From contig OZ345372.1 of the NCBI GenBank assembly GCA_977006965.1, positions 2,578,472 to 2,642,471 on the forward strand: DNA of 64,000 nt, written 5' to 3'. Below the pieces are notes generated by a model that saw nothing but the letters and a program-made list of their open reading frames with translations, did not search any database and was not told where the DNA came from. This document shows positions 31,789 to 43,875 of this stretch, piece after piece. This DNA is from Phymatolithon calcareum (lineage: Eukaryota; Rhodophyta; Florideophyceae; Hapalidiales). How positions within the stretch are numbered: the first letter of the stretch is position 1; each line of letters opens with the position of its first letter. Position numbers and translations under genes: made by a program.

Positions 31789-33496
31789 CATTCGATCGTT
31801 TGATCTTCTGCTCGTATACTGAAATGTCGTCAACAGTCGAAATGAGAACGAAAGCGAAAGCCACAATTGCAGCCAAAGGTGATGCTATCATTACGCTCAA
31901 TGTCAATGGGAAGCCGTCGAAATGCAAACTGAAGAATGTTATGCACATACCGGACTTTGGATACTCCCTACTATCGGTATCCAAAATGGATGAGTCTGGA
32001 TATGGAATTACGTTCAATAACAGGCGTTGTTACGTTAAAGCTCATGATGACACGGTTGCTACAGGAACACTTCGCAAGAGTCTCTACTCACTCGATCTTG
32101 CAGATGGCAATAAAGTTACCGAAGTTTCCTGTTTCGCTAGCCTCCAGCTTTGGCATGTACGTCTCGCTCATGTCCACCCATCTGGTATCCCCGATATGGT
32201 ACGTCAGGGGATGGTCAAAGCGTGAAAATTTCTCCCAGTCCAAACTCAGTGCATCCCTGCAAAGGTTGTCTTGCCGGCAAAGGTCATCGCGCTCCTATCC
32301 CAAAGTCTAGTACTACTCGTTCTGAAGCTGTCCTCAACCTCGTACATTCCGACGTCTTAGGTCCTATCGACATTCCATCACTTGGAGGCTCTCGATACTT
32401 CATCACAATCATAGATGATCACTCCAAGTGGACCACGGTTTACACCATGCGACGGAAGTCGGAGAGCTTTGAGTGTTTTCGAAAGTTCCACAAGTATGCT
32501 GAAACCCATACTGGTAGAAAGCTTAAGCATTTGAACGTACAGGACTTCTCGACTGCACCAAAGATCAAGGCCATTAGGACCGACAACTGCGGCGAGTACC
32601 TCTCCAACGAGTTCAAGGCATATTTGGCACAGCACGGCATACACCAGCAACTCACAGTAGCATACACCCCACAACAAAATGGGGTGGCTGAACGCATGAA
32701 CCGCACCCGTCTCAACTTGGTGCGCTCGATGCTTCATCACAGAGGCATCGAGAAGAAGTTCTGGGCTGAAGCACTTGCTACTGCTGTGTATGTTCGAAAT
32801 CGAGTTACGTCAAGAGGACTTCCTTCAAACACGACCCCCCATCACATATGGATCGGTGCCGTTCTATATTTGGGACACTTACGTTCATTTGGCATAAAGT
32901 GTCTGTACGTGCCTCCAAAAAGGAAGGTTAAGAAACTCGACTCTCGAACTAGTGAAGCCATTATGCTGGGATATGCGACTTCGTCCAAAGGGTATAAGCT
33001 GTGGGATCCGAGCTCCAAGAAGGTGATTGTGTCAAGGGATGTGACGTTCGACGAATCGGATTGCGGATTAGGTGAGGCTGAAACGGATGTATCCACTGAC
33101 ACTCCAAACAACGCAGAGGTCAAACTATGTGAGGATATTGTTGAAGCTAAGGACATTTCAGAGGAGGACAACAAGAACCTCGATGCGACCAGCGAAGAAG
33201 GGCAGGAGCCGGACAATGGAGAACAACCTACAACTCCACCGGCATCTGAAGGAACTACACCGATGATCGCCAAACCCATTCTTGGCAGATCAGCTCGGGT
33301 CTCAAAACCACCCACTGACTTCTGGAATGCTCCTTCGCATACTGCCATGCTTGCCTTCGAATCTGTCAATCTCGAATCGGAATCCGGTTTATTTTCTCAA
33401 CAAGTACCTCAGACCTTTAAGGAAGCGACTTCGAATGAGAATGTCGACTTCTGGTCTCCAGCCATCGAGAAAGAACATTCTTCACTCCTCCGAAAC
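31789..33496 (+). pseudogene. Copia element 2, protease to connection region (downstream part)
   Basis: Continues the 26149-26434 frame after element 1. Contains YSLLSVSKMDESGYG and LWHVRLAHVHPSG, then a frameshift near 32222. The integrase follows with CKGCLAGKGH, HSDVLGPID, RTDNCGEYLSNEF and PQQNGVAERMNR, then KGYKLWDPSSKKVIVSRD and an acidic hinge. It ends at SSLLRN, before the reverse transcriptase, exactly at the start of LTR3. Very similar to element 1. The rest of element 2 is not seen in the window. Confidence 0.88.
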
Positions 33497-33915
33497 TGTT
33501 GGAAATGTGACTGCTTGGAGCTCTTGTCACAGTACACATTACCCTTTTGTCATAAGTCTATAACAATTTCTCATTTGTTATGATAGAATCAATCCATGTC
33601 TTTTCATCTTTACTGACAATGTAGCACTTCAATCAATTTCTTGATTGATCTTGTCATTGTCAGTAATTCAATCATTTTGTTGATTGAATCAATCACAGTC
33701 GACATTTCAATCTTTTAGTTGATTGATTCAATCACAGTTCGTAGTGAAATGAGCATTAGAAGTCATATCATACCTCAATCTGAGGCCTATATAAGATCCG
33801 GATCTGATGCCCCGACTCAATAAACCAAGGAACATCTCACAACCAACCCAACTATCTCAACCATCTCAACCATCTCAACCATCTCAACCATCAACCTCAA
33901 AACCTCCATCCAACA
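33497..33915 (+). repeat. 5' LTR of copia element 3
   Basis: 419 bp, TGTTGGAAA...CCATCCAACA. TATATAA at 33788-33794. A short CCATCTCAA tandem (about four copies, 33850-33892) lies between the TATA box and the LTR end, probably within the transcript leader. It has little sequence in common with the LTRs of element 1 although the coding regions are related. Several ATTGATTGA-type repeats occur at 33630-33740. Confidence 0.8.
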
Positions 33916-33929
33916 GGTTATGGGCCCAG
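33916..33929 (+). other. Primer binding site of element 3 (initiator tRNA-Met anticodon arm)
   Basis: GGTTATGGGCCCAG, identical to that of element 1 and directly after the LTR. This supports a shared half-tRNA priming mode. Confidence 0.8.
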
Positions 33930-34663
33930 ATAACCCGTAATCAACCAGCGCTATCACCTTACCGAGGGGTCCTCCTTCCCTCTCGGTAATTCATTCTCAA
34001 CCAATTTTCATCATCAAAAGGTTTAAAACCCTGTGGTATCTGCGCCATCCATCGGCCACCCTAAAGCGACTCTGCACAGAGTATAATCTACGAAACAGTC
34101 TGACAATATCCGTGCTCTGTTACGTGGTGAAAGGGATATACGCTTGAGAAATCAAGTAGTCTTCCGAGTATACACCTGGACGCATCTCGGCTCTGCAGAA
34201 TTCTGTAGTGTGATTGGAAGGGAATCTGAAAGACTTGTTGGAGTACGGTTTACCGATTTGAAAGACAGTCTGCAACGCACAGCGCGTGGTCAGTAGGCCC
34301 CGTATACTCATCTTCAAGGAAAAGGTCGCAATTACAGCCTCACGAAGTACTTGCTCGGTGGGGTGTGCCAACATCAACATTGGATTTTAGGACATTGGAA
34401 TTGACGGATACGTCTTGCAGTGTGTGTTGCCGGCTGCAGGTTCAGGTGTACCAAAACGCCACAAGAGGTAAACGGTCTAGAGCCAGCCCTATCTTCAAGA
34501 GGTATACGGCCTAGAGCCATCCCCAGACCAAGCTCCGGGTCACACTGACTCGACGCGAATTTCCTATAAGGGATAGATTGCCTTGATAGTTAACTTCTGT
34601 TAGCTCGCAGTGGACTCCCCGAACGGATCTTCGACAAGATTTCAAGAACCCTCAGTCCAAAAT

Positions 34664-37600
34664 ATGGACAACTCGCAAGGAACGCTGAAGGTCGAATAAC
34701 TCACGGAGACCAATTTCCACGCTTGGAAACAGAAAATTCAGCTAGTACTATCATTCCGCGAGCTCGATGAGTACATCGAGGTAAGCCCTCCGGCAAGGGA
34801 CACAGACGAGCTCAAAGTCTGGCGTCGACATGACAATAAGGCTAAAGCGATTATTGGTCTATCCCTTTCCGATGCCCATCTCGAACATGTCCGAGGTGTC
34901 GAAACGGCGAAAGAAATGTGGCAGGCGATTCTCAACATACTCGAACGCCATACGCTTCTTAATAAACTCGCCGCACGTCGCAAGTTCTATACCGCCACAA
35001 TGCTCGAAGGCGAAAAGATACTGCCATACACCAACCGAATTCGTCAGCTCGCATCCATACTCAAATGAATGGGTGTTGACATCGACGACAAGGAAATGGC
35101 AATGGCTGTCTTGAATGGTCTTCCGGATCGTTATGACAGTCTCATCAGTGCCTTAGACGCACTTGGGAACGAGGACGAGACATTCTCTCCCGAGTTTGTG
35201 AAGAGCCGACTTCTACAGGAGGAGAAACGTATGACTATGCGCCTCGAAGCCTCGACGGAGAAGTTTGAGTCCACGGCTCTTGTAAGTGCAACTCAAAATG
35301 GTTCATACGCCTACGACCATTGCAATCATTGCAATCGACATGGACATCCTTCTCTCAGGTGTTGGGTCAGGTTTCCACACCTTGCACCACCGGGATACAA
35401 ACCTCCGGGTTGAAAAGGAAAGAAGGACAAACCGACTTCCTTAATTGCTGGTGAAACAGAATCTATTCGTGTCATGTCTGATTCTGACTACGTTTGCTTA
35501 ATGGCAAAGGTTCGAAACTCAAACATTCCCGAAAAGTCCACGTCATGGATTATCGACTCTGGAAGCACATCCCACATGACATTCGATCGTTCAATCTTTG
35601 TCTCATACACGGAAATGAGGTCGACAATCGAAATGGGAACTAGAGCAACTGCAACCATTGCAGGAAAGGGCGATGCTATCATGACACTCAGCATCAACGG
35701 GAAACAGTCTCAGTGTATGCTTCAAAACGTTCTTCATATTCCGGACTTTGGTTATTCGCTCCTTTTCGTTTCTAAACTGGACGTGTATGGGTATGGGATC
35801 TTATTCAAAAGCAAACGGTGCTATATCAAAGCACATGATGAGATTATCGCCCAAGGTACTCTCCGCAAAGATCTATACATTCTAGATCGTCCGGAGAACA
35901 AACCCATGTCCAAGAAAACATCCCTCGTCAGCCTACAGCTATGGCATGAGCGTCTCGCGCATGTCAGGCCTACTGGAATCTCCGGCATGGCACGCCGTGG
36001 GGTTGTGAAAGGATTGAATATCGATCCAGGGTCTTCGTCGGACAATGTATGCAAAGTTTGCATTGCTGGGAAAGCACATCGTGCTCCTATCCCGAGGACT
36101 AGTGGTTCTCGCTCGGACGCAATTCTCGATCTCGTGCATTCCGAAGTTCTCGGTCCAATTGACATCCCATCACTAGATGGCTCTCGGTATTTCATCACGT
36201 TTATCGATGATCACTCCAAATGGACCACAGTTTTCACCATGCGAAAGAAGTCCGAGAGCTTCGAGTGCTTTCAGAAATTTCACAAATACTCTGAAACACA
36301 CACCGGAAGAAAGCTGAAACACCTGAACGTACATCAGTTCTCACCTGCACCTAAGCTCAAAGCTATTCGGACCGATAACGGAGGAGAATATCTGTCAAAT
36401 GAGTTCAAGTCATATCTTTCAGAGCACGGTACTCACCATCAACTCACCGTTGCTTACACTCCTCAACAGAATGGGGTTGCTGAGCGCATGAACCGCACTT
36501 TACTCAACTTAGTGCGCTCGATGCTTCATCACAAAGGCATCGAGAAGAAGTTCTGGGCTGAAGCACTGTCAACTGCTGTGTATGTCCGAAATCGAGTTAC
36601 GTCGCGAGGACTTCCTTCGAACACGACCCCCCATCACATATGGATGGGAGCTGCACCAAACTTGGAACACTTACGCGTATTTGGCGCGAAGTGTTGGTAC
36701 GTGACTCCTCATGGTGGGATATTCGTTTGCATCTAAGGGATACAAGTTATGGGATCCGAATGCATGCAAGGTGATCGTATCTCGGGATGTTATATTTGAT
36801 GAATCAGCATGCGAAACTGAGAATCCTAAAACGGATATACCACTCAGTTTTCCAAATGCAGGGTTTGACCAAAGCTTTCACGATGCATTTGAAACTGAGG
36901 AAGCTACTGAAATTCCTCCAGCGATCATCAAGGTCGAGAAGAAACCCAACTATGCCAACATCCGTGAGGTTGCCGTGAAAGCCGAGGACGTTGCAGTGGA
37001 GGGTACCGTGGACGAACCAAAGGACAACGGTGATTGTCAGGACAGTGGCTGTAAAGAAGAATCTATCTCAACTTCTAATGCTGACGCACCTCCTGAGTTA
37101 GTCGCGAAACCCATACTTCGTCGATCCACCCGTGTGTGAAAGCCACCAAGTGATTTCTTGGAATACTGGCCCGCATACAGCCATGTTGGTCCTCGAATCA
37201 GCCAACTTTGCAACTGAAACTTCTTTGTCTTCTCAAGAAGTTCCGCAGACTTTCAGAAGCGCCACGTCGAAAGACAACGTTGACTATTGGTCCCCTGCGA
37301 TTGGGAAAGAACACTCATCTCTCATGCGCAACAAGACTTGGACATTAGTACCTCGCGAATCCGGTATGAACGTTCTCCCATGCAAATACGTGTTCAAATT
37401 CAAAGACACTGGTCCGAAAGCTCGCATTGTCGGGAAAGGGTTCCGACAGGTGCACGGAGGGGATTACGGCGAAACATATGCCCCGGTTGTGAAGTTCACA
37501 TCAATACGGATTCTTCTCGCCCCGGTCGCAGTTCATGATCTCGAACTTGTCCAAATGGATGTCCTCACTGCATTCTTACATGGAGACTTGGATGAGGATA

Positions 37601-37767
37601 TCTACATGGAGGTTCCCGCTGGATTTCGCGATCCAAAGCGTCCTGACCTCGTGTGTAAGCTGTTGAAGGCACTCTACGAGATAAAACAAGCTCCCCGACA
37701 AAGGCATGCTAAGATTGACGATTTCTTAATCAATGAACTCGGATTTACAAGCAGTCCGAATGACCCG
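34664..37767 (+). pseudogene. Gag-Pol of copia element 3, truncated in reverse transcriptase
   Basis: ATG 34664 (MDNSQGTLKVE). In one frame: TAA 34697, TGA 35066 and TGA 35411 interrupt gag, whose zinc knuckle CNHCNRHGHPSLRC is intact. The protease IDSGSTSHMTF is intact. The integrase has HSEVLGPID, RTDNGGEYLSNEF and NGVAERMNR. At about 36705 a deletion removes roughly 20 codons and shifts frame (CWYVTP then MVGYSFASKGYKLW). A TGA at 37137-37139 and another shift near 37160 follow. The reverse transcriptase reads LPCKYVFKFKDTGPKAR, QMDVLTAFLHGDLDEDI and LGFTSSPNDP. There coding stops before YVDD and the satellite begins at 37768. No 3' LTR is present in the window. Confidence 0.9.
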
Positions 37768-40700
37768 GCTATCCTTCGCAATCATCGAGCTATCATTCAG
37801 GGTACTATCAATTACGGATCTATCATCCGGCTATACTTCTCTATTATCCGGCTATCATTCAGGACGTTATCCTGGCGATATCGTTCAAGCCGCGATCATG
37901 TTGTTATGCTTCGCTATCATCAGGCTATCATTAAGGGTACTATCAATTAAGGAGCTATCATCGGGCTATCCTTCGCTATCATCATGCTATCATTCAGGGC
38001 ACTATCAATTACCCAGCTATCATCCGGCTATCCTTGGATATCATTCGGCAATACTTCGCTATTATCAGGCAATCATTCGGCTATCCTTGGCTATCATCAG
38101 GCTATCCTTTGCTATCATCAGGCAATCATTCAGGGCACTATAAATTACGCAGCTATCATCCGGGTATCCTTGGCTATCATCAGGCTATCACTCAGGGCAC
38201 TATCACTTATGGAGCTATCATTCGGCTATCCTTCGCTATCATCAAGCCATCATTCAGAGCACTGTCAATTACGGGGCTATCATCCGGCTATCCTTCGCTA
38301 TCATCAGGCTATCATTCAGCCCAATTTCAATTACGAAGCTATCATTCGGCTATCCTTGGCTATCATCAGGCTATCATTCAGGGCACTGTCAATTACGCAG
38401 CATTCATGAGACTATCCTTCGCTATCATCAGGGTATCATTCAGGGCACTATCAATTACGGTACTATCATCCGGCTATCCTTGGCTATCATCGGGCTATCC
38501 TTCGCTATCATGAGGCTATCAATCACGGCAATATCAATTACGCAGCTATCATCCGGCTTGCCTTGGCTATCATCAGGCTCTTCTTCCCTATCATGAGGCT
38601 ACCATTCAGGGAATTATCAATTACGCAGCTGTCATCCGGCTATCCTTGGCTATTATCCGGCTATCTTTTGCTATCATCAGGCTATCATTCAGGGCAGTAT
38701 CAATTACGGAGCAAACACCCGTTAGCCTGCGCTATCATCAGGCTATCATTCCCTATCACCAGGCTATCATTCAGGGCACTATCAATTACGCAGCTATCAT
38801 CCGGCTATCTTTGCCTTTCATCAGGCTATCCTTCGCTATCATCAGGCTATCATTCAGGGCACTATCAATTACGGTACTATCGTTCGGCTATCCTTGGCTG
38901 CATCACGCCATCCTTTGCTATCATGAGGATATTATTCAGGGCACTATCAATTACGCAGCTATCATCCGGCTAGCCTTGGCAATCATCAGGGTATCCTTCG
39001 CTATCGTGTGGCTATCATTCAGGGCACTATCAATTATCGAGCAATCACCGGCTAGCCTGCGCTATCATCAGGCTTACATTCAGGTCACTATCAATTACGC
39101 AGCTATCATCCGGCTATCCTTGTCTATCATCAGGCTATCCTTGTCTATCATCAGGCTATCCTTCGCTATCATCAGGCTATCCTTCGCTATCATCAGGCTA
39201 TCATTCAGGGCAATATTAATTACGCAGCTATCATCCAGCTATCCTTGGCTATCATCAGGCTATCCTTCACTATCATTAAGCTATTAGTCAGGGCACTATC
39301 AATTACGCAACTATCATCCGGCTATCCTTCGCTATCATCAAGCTATTATTCAGGGCACTATCAATTACGGTGCTATCATCCGGCTAGCCTGGGTTATCAT
39401 CCAGCTATCCTTCGCTATCATCAGGCTATCATTCAGGGCACTATTAATTACGCAGCTATCATCCGGCTATCCTTGACTATCATCAGGCTATCCTTCGCTA
39501 TCATCAGGCTATCATTCAGGGCCCTATCAATAAAGGTGCTATCATCCGGCTAGCCTGGGTTATCATTCAGCTATCCTTCGCTATCATCAGGCTATTATTC
39601 AGGGCACTATTAATTACGTAGATATCATCCGGCTATCCTTCGCATTCATCAGGCTATCATTCAGGGCACTATGAATTACGCAGCTATCATCCGGCTATCC
39701 TTCGCTATCATCAAGCTATCATTCAGGGCTCTATCAATTACACATGTGTCATCCTGCAATCCTTGGCTATCATCAGGCTATCCTTTGCTATCATCAGGCT
39801 TTCATTCACGGTACTATCAATTAAGGTGCTATCATATGACTATAATTGGGTATCATCCGGCTATACTCCGCTATCATCAGTCTATCATTCAGGGCACTAT
39901 CAATTACGCAGTTATCATCCGGCTCTCCTTGTCTATCATCCGGGCTATTCCCTATTCCGGCTATCCTTGGCTTTCATCAGTCTATCATTCAGGGTTCTAT
40001 CAATTACGCACCTTCCATCCGGCTATCCTTCGCTATCATGGGGCTATCATTCAAGGCACTATCAATTACGTTGCTATCATCCGTCTATCCCTGGCTATCA
40101 TCAGGCTATCCTTCGCTATCATGAGGTTATCATTCCGGGCACTATCAATGACGAAGATATCATCCGCCAATCCTTGGCTATCATCCGGGTATCTTTTGCT
40201 CTCATCAGGCTATCATTCAGGGCACTATCAATTACGCAGCTATCATCCGGCTAACCTGGGCTATCATCAGGCTATCCTTCGCTATCATAAGGCTAACATT
40301 CAGGGCACTATCAATTACGCAACTATCATCCGGTTAGCCTGGGCTATCATCAGGCTAACCTTCGATATCATGAGGCTATCATTCAGGGCAATATCAATTA
40401 CGCAGCTATCATCCGGCTAACCTGGGCTATCATCAGGATATCCTTCGCTATCATCAGGCTATCATTAAGGGAACTATTAATTACGCAGCTGTCATCCGGC
40501 TATCTCTGGTTATCATCACGCAATCTTTCGCTATCATCAATCTATCATTCAGGGCACTATCAATTACGCAGCTATAATCCGACAATCCTCGGCTATCATC
40601 CGGCTATCCTTCGCTATCATAATGCTATCATTCAAGGCACTATCAATTACGGAGCTATCATTCGGCTAGCCTTGGCTATTATTAGGCAATCCTTCGGTAT

Positions 40701-42015
40701 CATGGGGCTATAATTCACGGCACTATCAATTACGGTGCTATCATCCGTCTATCCTTGGCTATTATCAGGCTATCATTCGCTATCATGAGGCTATCATTAA
40801 GGGCACTCTCAATTACGCAGCTATCATCCGGCAATCCTTGGCTATCATCCGAGTATCTATTGCTCTCATCAGGCTATCATTCAGGGCACTATCAATTACG
40901 GAGCTATCATCCGGCTAGCCTGGGCTATCATCAGGCTATCCTTCGCTATCATGATGCTATCATTCACGGCACTATCAATGACGCAGCTATCTTCCGGCTA
41001 GCCTGGGCTATCATCCGGCTATCTTTAGCTATCACCAGGCAATCATTCAGGGCACTATCAATTACGGAGCTATCATCCGGCTATCCTTGGTTATCATCAC
41101 GCTATCCTTCGCTATCAGCAGTCTATCATTCAGGGCACTATCAATTACGCTGCTATCATCCAGCTATCCTTGGCTATCACTCGGCTATCCGTCGCTATCA
41201 TCAGGCTATCATGCAGGGCACTATCAATTACGGAGCAATCATCCGGCTAGCCTGGGCAATCATCAGTCTATCCTTCGCAATCATCAGGATATCATTCAGG
41301 GCACTATCAATTAAGGAGCAATCATTCGTCTATACTTCGCTATCATAGAGCTATCATTCAGGGCACTATCAATTACGGAGCAATCATCCGGCTTGCCTTG
41401 GCTATCATCAGACGATCCTTCGCTATCACCAGGCTATCATTCAGGGCACTATCAATTACGCAGCTATCATCCAGCTATCCTTGGCTATCATTCAACTATC
41501 CGTCGCTATCATCAGGCTATCATTCAGGGCACTATCAATTAAGGAGCTATCATCCAGCTATACTTCGCTATCATCAAGCTATCATTCACGGCACTATCAA
41601 TTACGGAGCTATCATCCGGCTAGCCTTGGCTATCGTTAGGCTATCCTTCGCTAGCATTAGGCTATCATTCAGGGCACTATCAATAACGCAGCTATCATCC
41701 AGCTATCCTTGGCTATCATCAGTCTATCCTTTGCTATCATCAGGCTATCATTCAAGGCACTATCAATTACGCGGCTTTCATCCGGCTATCCTTGGCTATC
41801 ATCAGTCAATCCTTCGCTATCATCCGGCTATCATTCAGGGCACTATCAATTACGGTGCTATCATCCGTCTATCCGTGGCTATCATCAGGCTATCCTTCGC
41901 TATCATGAGGCTATCATTCAGGGCACTATCAATTACGGTGCTATCATCTGGCTATCCTTCGCTTTCATCAAGTCATCATTCAGGGCACTATCAATTACGG
42001 AGCTATCATCCGTTT
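37768..42015 (+). repeat. Composite satellite array, 62- and 83-bp units
   Basis: About 4.25 kb of units made from a 20-21 bp word (GGCTATCATCAGGCTATCC type) plus a constant block CAGGGCACTATCAATTACG. Short units are about 62 bp. Longer ones carry one extra 21-bp word (83 bp), and some carry more. Few stop codons occur on the plus strand in any frame, while the minus strand is full of TGA/TAG. The array begins inside the reverse transcriptase gene of element 3 and ends near 42015. Divergence between units is moderate. Confidence 0.95.
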
Positions 42016-43875
42016 AAATGAAAGCAAGAGATCTGAACATAGCTCCAGAAAAGAAGGCTTGCTTTGCTCACAAGGCAGCACGAAAAGATACCAAGAGAAC
42101 AGAGAAAACATGCGAATAAATATCGTCGTGGGCGCCGACCATGGTTGCGGCCCTTCAAACGTGCAGGCAAGAGCGTTGGGGTTGAGGACAGCGAGAAGCT
42201 ACCCTGCTACTGATAAATAGGCCTTGGAATGTTTAAAAAATAAATAAACCAAATCCCCCAGTTATCATATTGGACGACAGAATGGTTTACTCCTGAGTGC
42301 CCGCGTTTGCTCAAATTCTATTCGCCCTTTTCGGAGCGTACTACGATGCATAAATGAAACTACTGCACTGTATCATACTGCACAGTACTGTTGCGGGGCA
42401 AGAGTCACGGATTCTGTAAGCACGGATGTTCAGATTCCGCACTGCTGTCGTACGCGGATATTCGGCAGATACGTCCACTGAATTACTCTATGGAAGAGAA
42501 TGGACTACTCCAGAGCAGGGTTTGGCTTCCTAGCGCGGGTATGTGGACAATCGAGCACACGATTGAACTGCCCCGCACCCAATCATGAGCCAGGAACAAG
42601 TTCGTGGCGCCATTGCGCTTAGCGCCTGTGAGGGCTGTGAGGGATGGCCGTGCGATCGCGCCTGGAATGGGTTCGGGTACGCGAGACGGTCGATCGCTAG
42701 GACCAGTGGCACTGTGCTCTTGCAAGCATTACTGCGAGATCCTGGGTGTTCGCAGAAGGGAGCGCTGGCGGCTGACGCGCTCAATGATGCTGTGTCAAGA
42801 TCAAGTACATGCAAGGAAAATTCGATCGTCGCGGTGGTAGCGCGAGCGGGAGGTGGGATAAGGTTGTAAGCTTATATTCGAGCGGCTCGCGTGTCGAGGG
42901 CGCTTGCCAGACCAACCAACCAATCGAATTGGAAAGTTGAATGTTATTTCAAGTGAGCTGCGTGCGTGCATGCAGGCGCACAGGATGTTGCACGCGGATG
43001 TTTACCGGCCTGTTGCGGTCGTCGCGCTCCCTCACGACCGCTGCCGTACACCTCCCTGTGGAACATAAGCGCAGCTCCCAGTGTAGTGTGCGTGTGGATA
43101 TCATGTAAATTCGGACCACGGACGCGATAGCGAAAGAGATATGGATCTGGGAGCTTCTGGAGGTGGTTGTGACTTTGCAAACTAACTAGAGTTGATCGGT
43201 GGGTCTGTTATTGGAGCTGTCTTCCTAGGCTGAAGTTTACGGCAAAGTCGCGTCGAGTCTATACCCGCAGTGTTATCTGCTCGAAGCGCTGGTATGTGGT
43301 GCGTGCGACAGTACAGTACTGTACTGTACTGCAGTTTTTCTGTTGTGTCAGTATACAGTACGATGCTGAGTGGTGGGCATCATGCCTACGATGTTCTGAG
43401 GCATCCGAGGGAGGGCATGTGACGGATACTCTCCTCGGCAGCCTGGGACGGCGCTGCGTAGGACAAGGCCCACGGCACCCATACCAGGCTGGTGGGTAGA
43501 AGGATATCAGGATGCCCCGCGGCAGCCTTGCGGGTGTGTAAATTAGAAGGGCATGACCCGTGACAGCCAATGAATGAAATACAGCGTGCTCATATGTTGC
43601 ATTTGATTCCCGAACCGTAGCCTCCGGGGACTTCTTTCCGCCGCACTCCCGTGCAAATTGCTCTCGCGCACCTCTGTATCCGCTTAGCAAGCAGCTTTGC
43701 GATGCAGATTTCCGACGCCGTTGAAATTGAGGATGAGCAGCTAGCGCGGGGTAATTGAGATCCAACGGTCTTGCCCCCGAGCCGTCACTTTGACCGCGTT
43801 TTCGTCTAAGGTCCTGCACATGCATCGCCAACTTCGGGAGATCCGCCAAAATTCCGTATCCATAAATTCCAACGT
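42016..43875. other. Interval with weak ORFs and a palindrome
   Basis: A plus ORF 42585-42869 (94 residues) and a minus ORF 43259-43918 are open but have no recognised motifs. A perfect 18-bp palindrome, CAGTACAGTACTGTACTG, lies at 43309-43326 within a longer run of GTACT words. Nothing else stands out. Confidence 0.35.

Noticed and set aside
32842-33369. 175-residue minus-strand ORF
   Set aside because: Antisense shadow of the element 2 integrase and hinge; the equivalent ORF also appears antisense in element 1.
37768-42015. Long plus-strand ORFs as genuine protein genes
   Set aside because: They are readings of a tandem satellite in rotating frames, with no start context and no non-repeat domain.
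37768-42015. CRISPR array
   Set aside because: Units are contiguous, with no unique spacers between fixed repeats, and the DNA is eukaryotic.
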